Source of the DNA: Halothece sp964463655
GTDB lineage: Bacteria > Cyanobacteriota > Cyanobacteriia > Cyanobacteriales > Rubidibacteraceae
Length of the DNA: 64,000 bases
Assembly (NCBI GenBank): GCA_964463655.1
Contig: CAYXDG010000006.1
Span: 6,241 to 70,240, forward strand
Direction of reading: 5' to 3'
Shown one piece after another: positions 44,546-52,685 of this stretch (position 1 is the first letter of the stretch; each line of letters begins with the position of its first letter). The notes beneath the pieces were generated by a model. That model saw only the letters and a list, made by a program, of their open reading frames with translations, was not told the origin of the DNA and did no database searches. The position numbers and the translations under genes are program-made.

Positions 44546-44989
44546 ATGATTGAATCAATGTTCTTGACACCCGAAAAAAGTCAAAAATTAGCCGTGATCT
44601 TGGCAATGGTCAGTGGGGTGACTCCCTTGTCAGGGCTACACAAATTTTATCTGGGACAACCTTGGTGGGGACTGGTTTATCTATTTCTCTCCCTGACATT
44701 AACTCCTCTTGAGAGTGAAGTGTGGTTTCTCCCTTACTTTGGCATCGCTCAGACTGCTAGTTTATTAGAAGCAGTTTGGTATTTTATACAGTCAGAAGAC
44801 AATTTTCAGACTCGTTTTAATCAAAACTCAATGTCTTCTTTTGGCGATCGAGAAACCCAGAAAGTGCGTTTAGTGGGAGAAACCGTCGCAGCGATCCGTC
44901 AGTTAGATCAGTTGCGCGAAGAAGGATTACTGTCTGAGTATGAGTTTGAACAACAACGTCGTCAGCTTATGGAGAGGATTCGGAATTAA
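44546..44989 (+). CDS. TM2-domain protein with C-terminal SHOCT-like helix
   Basis: 147 residues. The N-terminal 70 hold two membrane helices with the TM2 motif GLHKFYLGQPWWGLVYLF. After a polar linker, VAAIRQLDQLREEGLLSEYEFEQQRRQLMERI is a short oligomerisation helix pair like SHOCT. TM2 proteins have no defined role in bacteria. The next gene starts three bases after its stop, so the two form an operon. Confidence 0.78.
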   Translation: MIESMFLTPEKSQKLAVILAMVSGVTPLSGLHKFYLGQPWWGLVYLFLSLTLTPLESEVWFLPYFGIAQTASLLEAVWYFIQSEDNFQTRFNQNSMSSFGDRETQKVRLVGETVAAIRQLDQLREEGLLSEYEFEQQRRQLMERIRN

Positions 44990-44992
44990 CCC

Positions 44993-45514
44993 ATGTTTGT
45001 GTTAAATCCCCGCTTACTTTGGTTACGGAATAAGATTAAAAATGATCCTTACTATCGCTTTCAGTCTTTAGAAGAGATCGCGATCGCGGCTCAGTTAGGG
45101 ATTACCATAGAAGTCAACACCGCAACTGTAGATGATTGGTTACGTCTCCCTGGTGTTTCCATTCGTCAGGCACAAACCCTAACCGTTTTAACCACGTCGG
45201 GTATTCAGTTTTTCTCCTTGGAAGAAATTGCAGTGGCTTTGAATCTTCCCCCACAGCGCCTGCAACCTTTAGCCCCTATTTTAAGATTTAGTTTTGTCGA
45301 TGAAGAAAGCACGCTCTCCCCAGTCCAGATTAACCCCAATACGGCCACTGTGGAAGCATTAGCCCAAATCCCCTTTCTAGATGAAACCCTAGCTGCAAAA
45401 GTTGTGGCGAATCGGCTTGAGCAAGGGAATTATCGCAGTTTAGCCGATTTTCATCAACGACTTGGATTAGAGGCAAAATTGACTTCACAGTTGATGCACT
45501 ATTTACGGTTTTAA
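44993..45514 (+). CDS. ComEA-like helix-hairpin-helix protein
   Basis: 173 residues with two helix-hairpin-helix repeats: VNTATVDDWLRLPGVSIRQAQTL (about 40-62) and INPNTATVEALAQIPFLDETLAAKVVANR (about 106-134), the second followed by YRSLADFHQRLGL. No signal peptide or membrane helix, so unlike secreted ComEA it is probably cytoplasmic and binds DNA in some other role. Cotranscribed with the TM2 gene. Confidence 0.78.
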   Translation: MFVLNPRLLWLRNKIKNDPYYRFQSLEEIAIAAQLGITIEVNTATVDDWLRLPGVSIRQAQTLTVLTTSGIQFFSLEEIAVALNLPPQRLQPLAPILRFSFVDEESTLSPVQINPNTATVEALAQIPFLDETLAAKVVANRLEQGNYRSLADFHQRLGLEAKLTSQLMHYLRF

Positions 45515-45593
45515 TGCAATTGATACAATCGGGCAAAAATTAGTGTGCGAGGCAAAACCGACATGGTATGGTGATCCCTTCAATGGGTGGGAA

Positions 45594-45656
45594 CCAATAA
45601 CCAATAACCAATAACCAATAACCAATAACCAATAACCAATAACCAATTTAGAAGCT
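45594..45656. repeat. Heptamer tandem repeat CCAATAA, 8 copies
   Basis: Eight exact CCAATAA units plus a decayed ninth (CCAATTT). It is the reverse complement of the TTATTGG/TTGGTTA repeat at 29941. Intergenic, 80 bases after the ComEA-like stop. Confidence 0.9.
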
Positions 45657-45788
45657 GGAAAGGTGATTGCCTTACCTAAATTACTCCAGCCATTTGAAGT
45701 TTCTCTGTTTCGGTTTGATTTGTCAAGTCAAATTTAAGCAATTTCAGCCAGTTAATTCAGAGTTTTTATTGAGAATTAAAGCAGACTT

Positions 45789-46115
45789 TTAGCTCTCAGG
45801 ACATTGAACCGCAGGACGCAAAGCTGCATTTTCTCGCAGTTGCTTGAGGTATTCTTCTAGGGCTAAAAGTTGTGATAAATTCAAAGAATAATAAACCCAA
45901 CGACCTTCTTGACGCGATCGCGCTAACCCTGCTTCTCTTAAAATCTTTAAATGAAATGATAACTTGGATTGGGAAACATCCACGCGATCGCGCAGATCGC
46001 ACACACATAATTCTTGTTCTTGTAATAATTCTAGAACCTGCAACCTTAAGGGGTCTGATAATGCTTGAAACCCTGTCGTCATTAATTGAGAATCTACTTC
46101 TGATGTGGTTAACAT
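45789..46115 (-). CDS. arsR: ArsR-family metal-sensing repressor
   Basis: 108 residues with a winged helix (LSDPLRLQVLELL, then SQSKLSFHLKILREAGL as recognition helix). ELCVCDL supplies Cys37 and Cys39 at the alpha-3 position used by ArsR for As(III) or Sb(III); a further Cys lies at the C-terminus (AVQCPES). Release from DNA on metal binding is expected. No arsenic or metal efflux gene is next to it, so its target is unknown. Divergent from glgX. Confidence 0.88.
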   Translation of the reverse strand: MLTTSEVDSQLMTTGFQALSDPLRLQVLELLQEQELCVCDLRDRVDVSQSKLSFHLKILREAGLARSRQEGRWVYYSLNLSQLLALEEYLKQLRENAALRPAVQCPES

Positions 46116-46500
46116 TGCGATCGTTTTTAAGCTAAAAAAACTAATATTTAACTAAATTGTATATGATTCGATAAGCACTTTGAGCGGTTTTCTCGATCGC
46201 TGCTCATCTTGAGTTGCCTTTGTCGATAGATATTCGTGCCAATTTTTAGCATCTCACTATGAATTTTAGCACAATTTTTCTCTGGCTAAGTCTTTTCCTG
46301 ATTTCCCTTGAGAGTTGATAGTCTCACAAGAGTTTTTCGGTTTTGATCGCTAATAGTAAACTCTGCTTAAATTGAGATCAAGTTGAAAACAATTCCTTGT
46401 CGGATCAGGCAATCAGACAAATCAGTTAAACGCTTCAAAATGAGCAAGACAATTTTTAAAAAATCCCCCTCAACCTGTAAACTAATGATACAAGGACGTA
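46116..46500. other. 385-base gap between arsR and glgX
   Basis: Non-coding and AT-rich. Likely holds the promoters of both divergent genes, but I see no clear operator. The start region of glgX reads ACAAGGACGTATTGG, a ribosome site five bases before the TTG start. No repeat element and no RNA gene seen. Confidence 0.5.
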
Positions 46501-48672
46501 TTGGAACTAAGACCCGTGAATTTAGACGTTTGGCCTGGAAAACCAACCCCTCTCGGTGCGACGTGGGATGGTGAAGGGGTTAACTTTGCAATTTTCTCAG
46601 AGAATGCGGAAGAAATAGAACTTTGTTTATTTACTGGACAAGATCATGAAATTCGTCTTCCTCTCAAAGAAGTGCATAATTATGTTTGGCATGGTTATAT
46701 TCCTGGATTGCAGCCCGGACAGCGCTATAATTATCGAGTCTATGGAAACTTTATCCCTCAGCAGGGATATCGATTTAATCGCAAGAAACTCTTACTTGAT
46801 CCCTATGCTCGTGCGGTAGCTGGAGACATATACTATGGACAAGAAACCTTTGCTTATCCTTGGGAATCACAGGAGAAAGACTTAGCTTGTTCCAATACAG
46901 ATGATAGCCATCTCATTCCTAAGTGTGTAGTGGTGAATAATGTGTTTGACTGGGAAGGAGATAAACCGCTACAAACTCCTTGGTATCAAACGATTATCTA
47001 TGAAGTTCATGTCAAAGGCTTTACTCAACAACATCCCAAAATTCCTCAACACTTGCGGGGGACTTATGCAGGGTTAGCCCATCCCACTGCTATTAGCCAT
47101 TTTAAATCGTTGGGGGTGAGTGCGATCGAATTACTCCCTGTCCATCACTTTTTACGCTATCCAGGCCATTTAGTGGATAAAGGACTGCATAACTATTGGG
47201 GGTATGATTCAATTGCCTATTTTGCCCCATATTCGGAGTATAGCGCAGGCGATCGCCTAGGAGGACAAGTTAAAGAATTTAAAGGGATGGTCAAGGCGCT
47301 CCATCAAGCAGGGATTGAAGTCATTCTGGATGTGGTCTATAACCATACGGGAGAAGGAAACCATTTTGGGCCAACAATTTGTTTTCGGGGAATTGATAAT
47401 GTGGCTTATTATCGTTTAGTGGATGATGATCCGCGCTACTATATGGACTTTACAGGTTGTGGGAATTCTCTCAATGTACGTCATCCGCAAATTCTTAAAC
47501 TAATTATGGATAGTCTGCGCTATTGGGTGGAAGAAATGCACGTGGATGGGTTTCGCTTTGATTTGGCTTCAGCTTTAGCGCGAGAATTGTATGAGGTGGA
47601 TAGTTTAGCCGCGTTTTTTAATATTATTCATCAAGACCCTGTGCTGTCCAATGTCAAATTAATTGCTGAACCTTGGGACTTGGGAGAGGGAGGGTATCAA
47701 GTGGGAAACTTTCCCCTTCTCTGGTCAGAATGGAATGGTAAATATCGGGATACAGTCAGAGATTTTTGGCGAGGTGAAGAGAATATCTTAACCGAGTTTG
47801 CGTTTCGCTTTACAGGGAGTCCCGACTTATATCAAGCCAATGGAAAACTTCCTCATGCTAGTATTAATTTTATGACAGCCCATGACGGATTTACCCTGCG
47901 TGATTTAGTTAGTTACAACGAGAAGCATAATCACGCCAATGGGGAAAATAATCATGATGGGGAAGATTATAATCGATCGTGGAATTGTGGCGCAGAAGGA
48001 GCAACAGACGATACAGACATTTTACAACTGCGATCGCGCCAACAACGAAACTTTCTGACCACTCTCATGTTATCCCAAGGCGTTCCCATGCTCTTAGGCG
48101 GTGATGAAATGGGACGCACCCAACAGGGGAATAATAACGCTTATTGCCAAGATAATGAGCTAACATGGTTTAATTGGGCTTTATCGCCAGAAAACGAAGC
48201 TCTACTGGCTTTTACACAAGATTTAATTGCCTTTCGCCAACAACATCCCGTTTTCCATCGTCGCAACTGGTTTCAGGACCGCACCATTTATGGGTCACAA
48301 GTGAGAGGTTTAAGTTGGTATCATCCTGATGGCAATCAGTTAAGGGAAGATCAATGGCGAGAGAATCAGCAGATGAAAGGGATCATGGGGTTTCTCAATG
48401 GAAATGAACTATCCGCACCTGATCCGCGAGGGAAACCAGTGTGCGGTGATAGTTTCTTGTTACTGTTTAATCGTCATGATGAAGAAACAAGATTTAAATT
48501 GCCAAGAGTTTTGCAACAATGGCGTTGGGAAGCGGTGATTGATACGACTCAAGTGCGGTTGTTATCAGGGGAAACGGTTTACACAGGAGAAGAGGAGATT
48601 GTCTTAAAGACTCTTTCTCTGTTAGTCTTGAAAGGAATTGCTCAAGAGGGCGATCGCGTTTCAAGCCTTTAA
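46501..48672 (+). CDS. glgX: Glycogen debranching enzyme (isoamylase)
   Basis: 723 residues: N-terminal carbohydrate-binding CBM48 domain (PLGATWDGEGVNFAIFSE), then a GH13 barrel with DVVYNHTGEGN, the nucleophile in VDGFRFDLASAL, the acid Glu in LIAEPWD and FMTAHDGFTL. Cuts alpha-1,6 branches of glycogen. TTG start at 46501. Its end overlaps the convergent pheS by four bases. Confidence 0.94.
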   Translation: MELRPVNLDVWPGKPTPLGATWDGEGVNFAIFSENAEEIELCLFTGQDHEIRLPLKEVHNYVWHGYIPGLQPGQRYNYRVYGNFIPQQGYRFNRKKLLLDPYARAVAGDIYYGQETFAYPWESQEKDLACSNTDDSHLIPKCVVVNNVFDWEGDKPLQTPWYQTIIYEVHVKGFTQQHPKIPQHLRGTYAGLAHPTAISHFKSLGVSAIELLPVHHFLRYPGHLVDKGLHNYWGYDSIAYFAPYSEYSAGDRLGGQVKEFKGMVKALHQAGIEVILDVVYNHTGEGNHFGPTICFRGIDNVAYYRLVDDDPRYYMDFTGCGNSLNVRHPQILKLIMDSLRYWVEEMHVDGFRFDLASALARELYEVDSLAAFFNIIHQDPVLSNVKLIAEPWDLGEGGYQVGNFPLLWSEWNGKYRDTVRDFWRGEENILTEFAFRFTGSPDLYQANGKLPHASINFMTAHDGFTLRDLVSYNEKHNHANGENNHDGEDYNRSWNCGAEGATDDTDILQLRSRQQRNFLTTLMLSQGVPMLLGGDEMGRTQQGNNNAYCQDNELTWFNWALSPENEALLAFTQDLIAFRQQHPVFHRRNWFQDRTIYGSQVRGLSWYHPDGNQLREDQWRENQQMKGIMGFLNGNELSAPDPRGKPVCGDSFLLLFNRHDEETRFKLPRVLQQWRWEAVIDTTQVRLLSGETVYTGEEEIVLKTLSLLVLKGIAQEGDRVSSL

Positions 48673-49676
48673 GTAAACTGTCTGAGGAAGCGTAAATCGC
48701 TATTATACAACCGACGAATATCATCCATTTGGTGTAAAACCATGGCAAAACGTTCAACACCTAAACCCGCAGCAAAACCTGTATATTTTTCAGGATCATA
48801 GCCCACTGCTTTCATCACATTGGGGTCAACCATCCCACAACCCAACACTTCTAACCACTTTCCTTTCCACTGAACATCTACTTCTGCTGAGGGTTCGGTG
48901 AAGGGGAAATAACTTGTCCGAAAGCGTACCGCTAAATCATCCCCAAACATTTGTCGTAAAAACTCTTTAATGCTTCCTCGCAAGTCTGTGAATCTTAATC
49001 CTTCCTCGATCGCTAAAATTTCTAATTGATGGAAGACTGCCGAGTGAGTTGCGTCAACAGTATCTCGCCGATAAACCCGTCCTGGTGCAATTACCCGAAT
49101 CGGAGGATCATGTTTTTCCATGTAGCGAATTTGTACAGAAGAGGTATGAGTCCGCAATAACTTCCCATCTGGAAGATAAAAGGTATCCTGCATATCTCGC
49201 GCTGGATGGTCTTGGGGAGTGTTGAGCGCTTCAAAGTTGTAGTAATCGCTTTCTACCTCAAACCCTTCGGCGACAGTGTAGCCTAACCCAACAAAAATGT
49301 CCAACATTTTGTCAATCATCCCATTGAGGGGATGAACTTGTCCCAGTGGACGCATCACCCCAGGCATTGTGACATCAAGGGTTTCTGTGGCGAGTTGGGC
49401 TGCTAGCTGTGAGCGCTGTAAAGTTTCACGGCTTTGCTCGATCGCGTTTTGAATTTCTTCCTTAACATCATTAGCCAGTGAGCCAATGCGGGGACGTTCC
49501 TCTGCTGATAATTTTCCCATCCCCCGCAACACTTGGGAGAGTTGGCCTTTTTTTCCCAGATATTGCACTCGCAGTTGTTCAAGCGAATCTAAATCATGGC
49601 TCTGCGCGATCGCGCTCATTGCTTCAGTTTTTAAGTCTGTAAGTTGGGTTTCTAAATCTAAGGAAGAAGAAGTCAT
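48669..49676 (-). CDS. pheS: Phenylalanine--tRNA ligase alpha subunit
   Basis: 335 residues from the ATG at 49676; a TTG seven codons upstream is possible. N-terminal coiled coil (SLEQLRVQYLGKKGQLSQVL), then class II synthetase motifs: HPLNGMIDKMLDIFVGLGY, ARDMQDTFYL, LLRTHTSSVQIRYM, GRVYRRDTVDATHSAVFHQLE and GLGVERFAM. The beta subunit gene is not in the window, as is usual for cyanobacteria where pheS and pheT are separate. Confidence 0.95.
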   Translation of the reverse strand: MTSSSLDLETQLTDLKTEAMSAIAQSHDLDSLEQLRVQYLGKKGQLSQVLRGMGKLSAEERPRIGSLANDVKEEIQNAIEQSRETLQRSQLAAQLATETLDVTMPGVMRPLGQVHPLNGMIDKMLDIFVGLGYTVAEGFEVESDYYNFEALNTPQDHPARDMQDTFYLPDGKLLRTHTSSVQIRYMEKHDPPIRVIAPGRVYRRDTVDATHSAVFHQLEILAIEEGLRFTDLRGSIKEFLRQMFGDDLAVRFRTSYFPFTEPSAEVDVQWKGKWLEVLGCGMVDPNVMKAVGYDPEKYTGFAAGLGVERFAMVLHQMDDIRRLYNSDLRFLRQFT

Positions 49677-49857
49677 GTTGACAAGGGGGGTAATCAATCT
49701 CTATCAGTTTAACAAGCAGTGCATCAAGCCGAACCGAGTTAACATCAAAAACAAACCTAAAAGTTCGCGCTATTGTGTTTAAAAAAGTTGTAGCATAAAT
49801 AACAACTCAGTAAAGATTAGACTGTACAAATAAATAGTAAGTTAAACCGTTTGAGCA

Positions 49858-51729
49858 GTGGGTTATCCAAATCAGACACAACAAATTCCCAATCCCCCCG
49901 CAATCGTAGAATCCGTTCAACGATGCACAGGCGCTTATGCCCTAATGGACAGTTTAAAGCGACATGGCGTTAAACATATTTTCGGTTATCCCGGGGGTGC
50001 GATTCTCCCCATTTACGATGAACTCCATCGCGCCGAAGCACGGGGAGATGTCAAACATATTTTAGTCCGTCACGAACAAGCTGCAGCCCATGCTGCGGAT
50101 GGATATGCACGCGCGACAGGGAAGGTGGGCGTTTGCTTCGCCACTTCCGGCCCTGGGGCGACTAACTTAGTGACAGGACTCGCCACCGCCCACATGGACT
50201 CGATTCCAATGGTAGCAATTACAGGACAAGTTGCCCGTCCCGCCATTGGAACTGACGCTTTCCAAGAAACTGACATTTTTGGGATTACCCTTCCCATTAT
50301 CAAGCATTCTTATGTGGTGCGTCACGCTAGTGATATGGCAAGAATCATCGCGGAAGCGTTTCACATTGCCAGCACGGGACGACCGGGACCTGTTTTAATT
50401 GATATTCCCAAAGATGTGGGCTTTGAAGAATGCGATTATGTCCCCGTAGCTCCTGGAAAAGTTCATCTTCCAGGTTTTCCTCCCACTCAAAACCCTCACC
50501 CAACTACCTTCTCCCAAGCAATTAAGCTGATTGAAGCCGCTGAACGTCCTTTACTATATGTTGGGGGTGGAGCGATTACCTCTGGCGCTGATCAGGAAAT
50601 TAAGCAGCTTGCAGAGCATTTTCAAATCCCTGTGACGACCACCTTGATGGGGTTGGGGTCATTTGATGAAAATCATCCCCTCTCTGTGTCAATGTTGGGA
50701 ATGCACGGCACCGCTTATGCTAATTATGCAGTGAGCGAGTGCGATTTGTTAATTGCGGTTGGCGCAAGATTTGACGATCGCGTCACAGGAAAATTAGATG
50801 AGTTTGCTTCCCGTGCCAAAGTGATTCATTTTGACATCGACCCAGCAGAAGTGGGGAAAAACCGCGCTCCTGATGTAGCGGTTGTGGGGGATGTCCGCAC
50901 CTGTTTACAGCAAATGCTCAAGCGGATTGAAGAGTTAAACATTCCTCAAAATAGCGATCGCACCAAATCTTGGTTAGCGCGAATCAATCGCTGGCGAGAA
51001 ATCTATCCCTTAGTTGTTCCTCATTATGAGGACTCCATTTCTCCCCAAGAAGTGATTGTGGAAGTGGGAAAACAAGCCCCCTACGCCTACTATACAACCG
51101 ATGTGGGACAACATCAGATGTGGGCTGCCCAGTTCATTCAATATGGCCCGCGACGCTGGATTTCTAGCTCTGGTTTAGGGACAATGGGGTATGGCTTACC
51201 TGCAGCAATGGGGGTTAAAATCGCCGTTGAGGAGGAACAGGTCATCTGTATTAGCGGTGATGCCAGTTTCCAGATGAACTTGCAAGAATTGGGAACATTA
51301 GCGCAATATGGCATTCAGGTGAAAACTGTCCTGATTAATAACGGTTGGCAAGGAATGGTGCGACAATGGCAACAAACCTTCTTCCAAGAACGCTATTCGG
51401 CTTCAAATATGCAGGTGGGAATGCCTGATTTTGTTAAGTTGTGTGAAGCATACGGGGTGAAAGGAATGCTGGTGCGCGATCGCGCAGAATTATCTAGTGC
51501 GATCGCCGAAATGCTCAATCATGACGGCCCCGTCTTACTGGATGCTCAAGTAACCAAAGACGAAAACTGTTATCCAATGGTCGCGCCAGGAAAAAGCAAT
51601 GCTCAAATGCTCGGCTTACCTGAAATTCAGCCATTAGACCAAGCAGTTGAAGGGGTTTACTGTAGCAACTGTCGCGCTCAAAATCCAGCAATGAACAAGT
51701 TTTGTCCTGAATGTGGCACGAAACTCTAA
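49858..51729 (+). CDS. ilvB: Acetolactate synthase large subunit with zinc-ribbon tail
   Basis: 623 residues. The N-terminal GYPGGAILPIYDEL, the catalytic Glu in VRHEQAAAHAADGYAR, and the TPP motif GDASFQMNLQELGTL...NN identify acetohydroxyacid synthase, first enzyme of branched-chain amino acid synthesis. After the usual end at about residue 595 a tail carries YCSNCRAQNPAMNKFCPECG, a four-Cys zinc ribbon. GTG start, with only a weak ribosome site. A strong terminator follows 20 bases after the stop. Confidence 0.94.
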   Translation: MGYPNQTQQIPNPPAIVESVQRCTGAYALMDSLKRHGVKHIFGYPGGAILPIYDELHRAEARGDVKHILVRHEQAAAHAADGYARATGKVGVCFATSGPGATNLVTGLATAHMDSIPMVAITGQVARPAIGTDAFQETDIFGITLPIIKHSYVVRHASDMARIIAEAFHIASTGRPGPVLIDIPKDVGFEECDYVPVAPGKVHLPGFPPTQNPHPTTFSQAIKLIEAAERPLLYVGGGAITSGADQEIKQLAEHFQIPVTTTLMGLGSFDENHPLSVSMLGMHGTAYANYAVSECDLLIAVGARFDDRVTGKLDEFASRAKVIHFDIDPAEVGKNRAPDVAVVGDVRTCLQQMLKRIEELNIPQNSDRTKSWLARINRWREIYPLVVPHYEDSISPQEVIVEVGKQAPYAYYTTDVGQHQMWAAQFIQYGPRRWISSSGLGTMGYGLPAAMGVKIAVEEEQVICISGDASFQMNLQELGTLAQYGIQVKTVLINNGWQGMVRQWQQTFFQERYSASNMQVGMPDFVKLCEAYGVKGMLVRDRAELSSAIAEMLNHDGPVLLDAQVTKDENCYPMVAPGKSNAQMLGLPEIQPLDQAVEGVYCSNCRAQNPAMNKFCPECGTKL

Positions 51730-51749
51730 AAATGGCTAGGTAGAGAAAC

Positions 51750-51779
51750 ATCCCTCAACCAATGGTTGGGGGATTTTTG
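51750..51779 (+). terminator. Rho-independent terminator after ilvB
   Basis: Stem ATCCCTCAACCA / TGGTTGGGGGAT (one G-T pair) followed by TTTTT. Twenty bases after the ilvB stop. Confidence 0.75.
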
Positions 51780-51809
51780 GGTGAGTCCCTACATTAACTT
51801 GGTCACTGT

Positions 51810-52307
51810 TTACCAACCCCAAGTCCCCGCTGCCCCCTTAAACGGGCCGACAATATCGCTAGTGATCCAACCGCCATAGAAATCTCCAGCTTGCGCTTGG
51901 GTTTGTTCCCCATCCACATAACAGGCCTCCATTTTAGCTGGATAAAAAGCGAAATAACCAGCAATTTCAGGGTAACGCTGACTGGGATTCGGATAATCCC
52001 AAACGCCATTCATCGCTTCTTGATCTCCCACTTTTAAGGTATAGTAACGAGCTTTTCCTTTCCACTCGCAAAACGTTTGATAGTTGGTTTGAGTTAAATA
52101 TTCCTGTTTAACATCTTCTGCGGGAATGTAATAGACAGGGGGATGGCTCGTTTCTAACATTCTCAGAGATTTTGTGGTGTCTGCGATGACTTCCCCATTA
52201 AATACCACTTGGATATGCTTAGAGGAGGGTTCTAAGCGGGGAGGACGAGGATAATCCCACACTGATTCTTGTCCTGGTTTCGGTTCGATGCGTTGACGAT
52301 TAAACAT
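51810..52307 (-). CDS. DUF427-domain protein
   Basis: 165 residues of one DUF427 fold: SVWDYPRPPRLEPSS, VVFNGEVIADTTKSLRMLETSHPPVYYIP, TFCEWKGKARYYTL and AGYFAFYPAKMEACYVDGE are conserved. Small beta-rich cytoplasmic proteins, function unknown. ATG start. A carotenoid-oxygenase remnant lies 12 bases upstream on the same strand. Confidence 0.9.
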   Translation of the reverse strand: MFNRQRIEPKPGQESVWDYPRPPRLEPSSKHIQVVFNGEVIADTTKSLRMLETSHPPVYYIPAEDVKQEYLTQTNYQTFCEWKGKARYYTLKVGDQEAMNGVWDYPNPSQRYPEIAGYFAFYPAKMEACYVDGEQTQAQAGDFYGGWITSDIVGPFKGAAGTWGW

Positions 52308-52319
52308 GATTCATTATTC

Positions 52320-52553
52320 TTAGGAATTGATCAAAGGAATGCGCGATCGCTGCAATTGTTCTTCAGTTACCCAAACACTGTGAAATCCATAAGGAACTCG
52401 TTGAGGCATAATCACTCTTGCCACCGGCTCGGCTGTGAAATTTTTGCCATCAATCACCACTAACTCAGAGGTGTCTTGGTTGGTATCATGAACAAAGGTT
52501 AACACCCAACCGTCATCTTCTTCCATGCTATCTGGACGGGGGACAAAAGATCG
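52320..52553 (-). pseudogene. C-terminal remnant of a carotenoid oxygenase
   Basis: The last 78 residues translate as FVPRPDSMEEDDGW, LTFVHDTNQDTSELVVIDG and VARVIMPQRVPYGFHSVWV, the conserved end of RPE65/apocarotenoid oxygenases, including the final iron-ligand His in PYGFH. The N-terminal 400 residues with the other three His ligands are gone. An ATG at 52526 could give 68 residues, but no activity is expected. Confidence 0.75.
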
Positions 52554-52685
52554 AAAAAGTAAAATGAGGAAAGAAATGTTGTTTCATCGGCTTCAGGAAC
52601 ATACCCTTCAGGCTTTCACAAGTTTAATAAATAGAATGTGTTGATTTTAATTTTATCTGAAATCCTTTAAGTTTGCTACTAAATT

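Noticed and set aside
45594..45656. CRISPR array
   Set aside because: The units are 7 bases long without spacers; it is a simple tandem repeat, and no cas genes are present.
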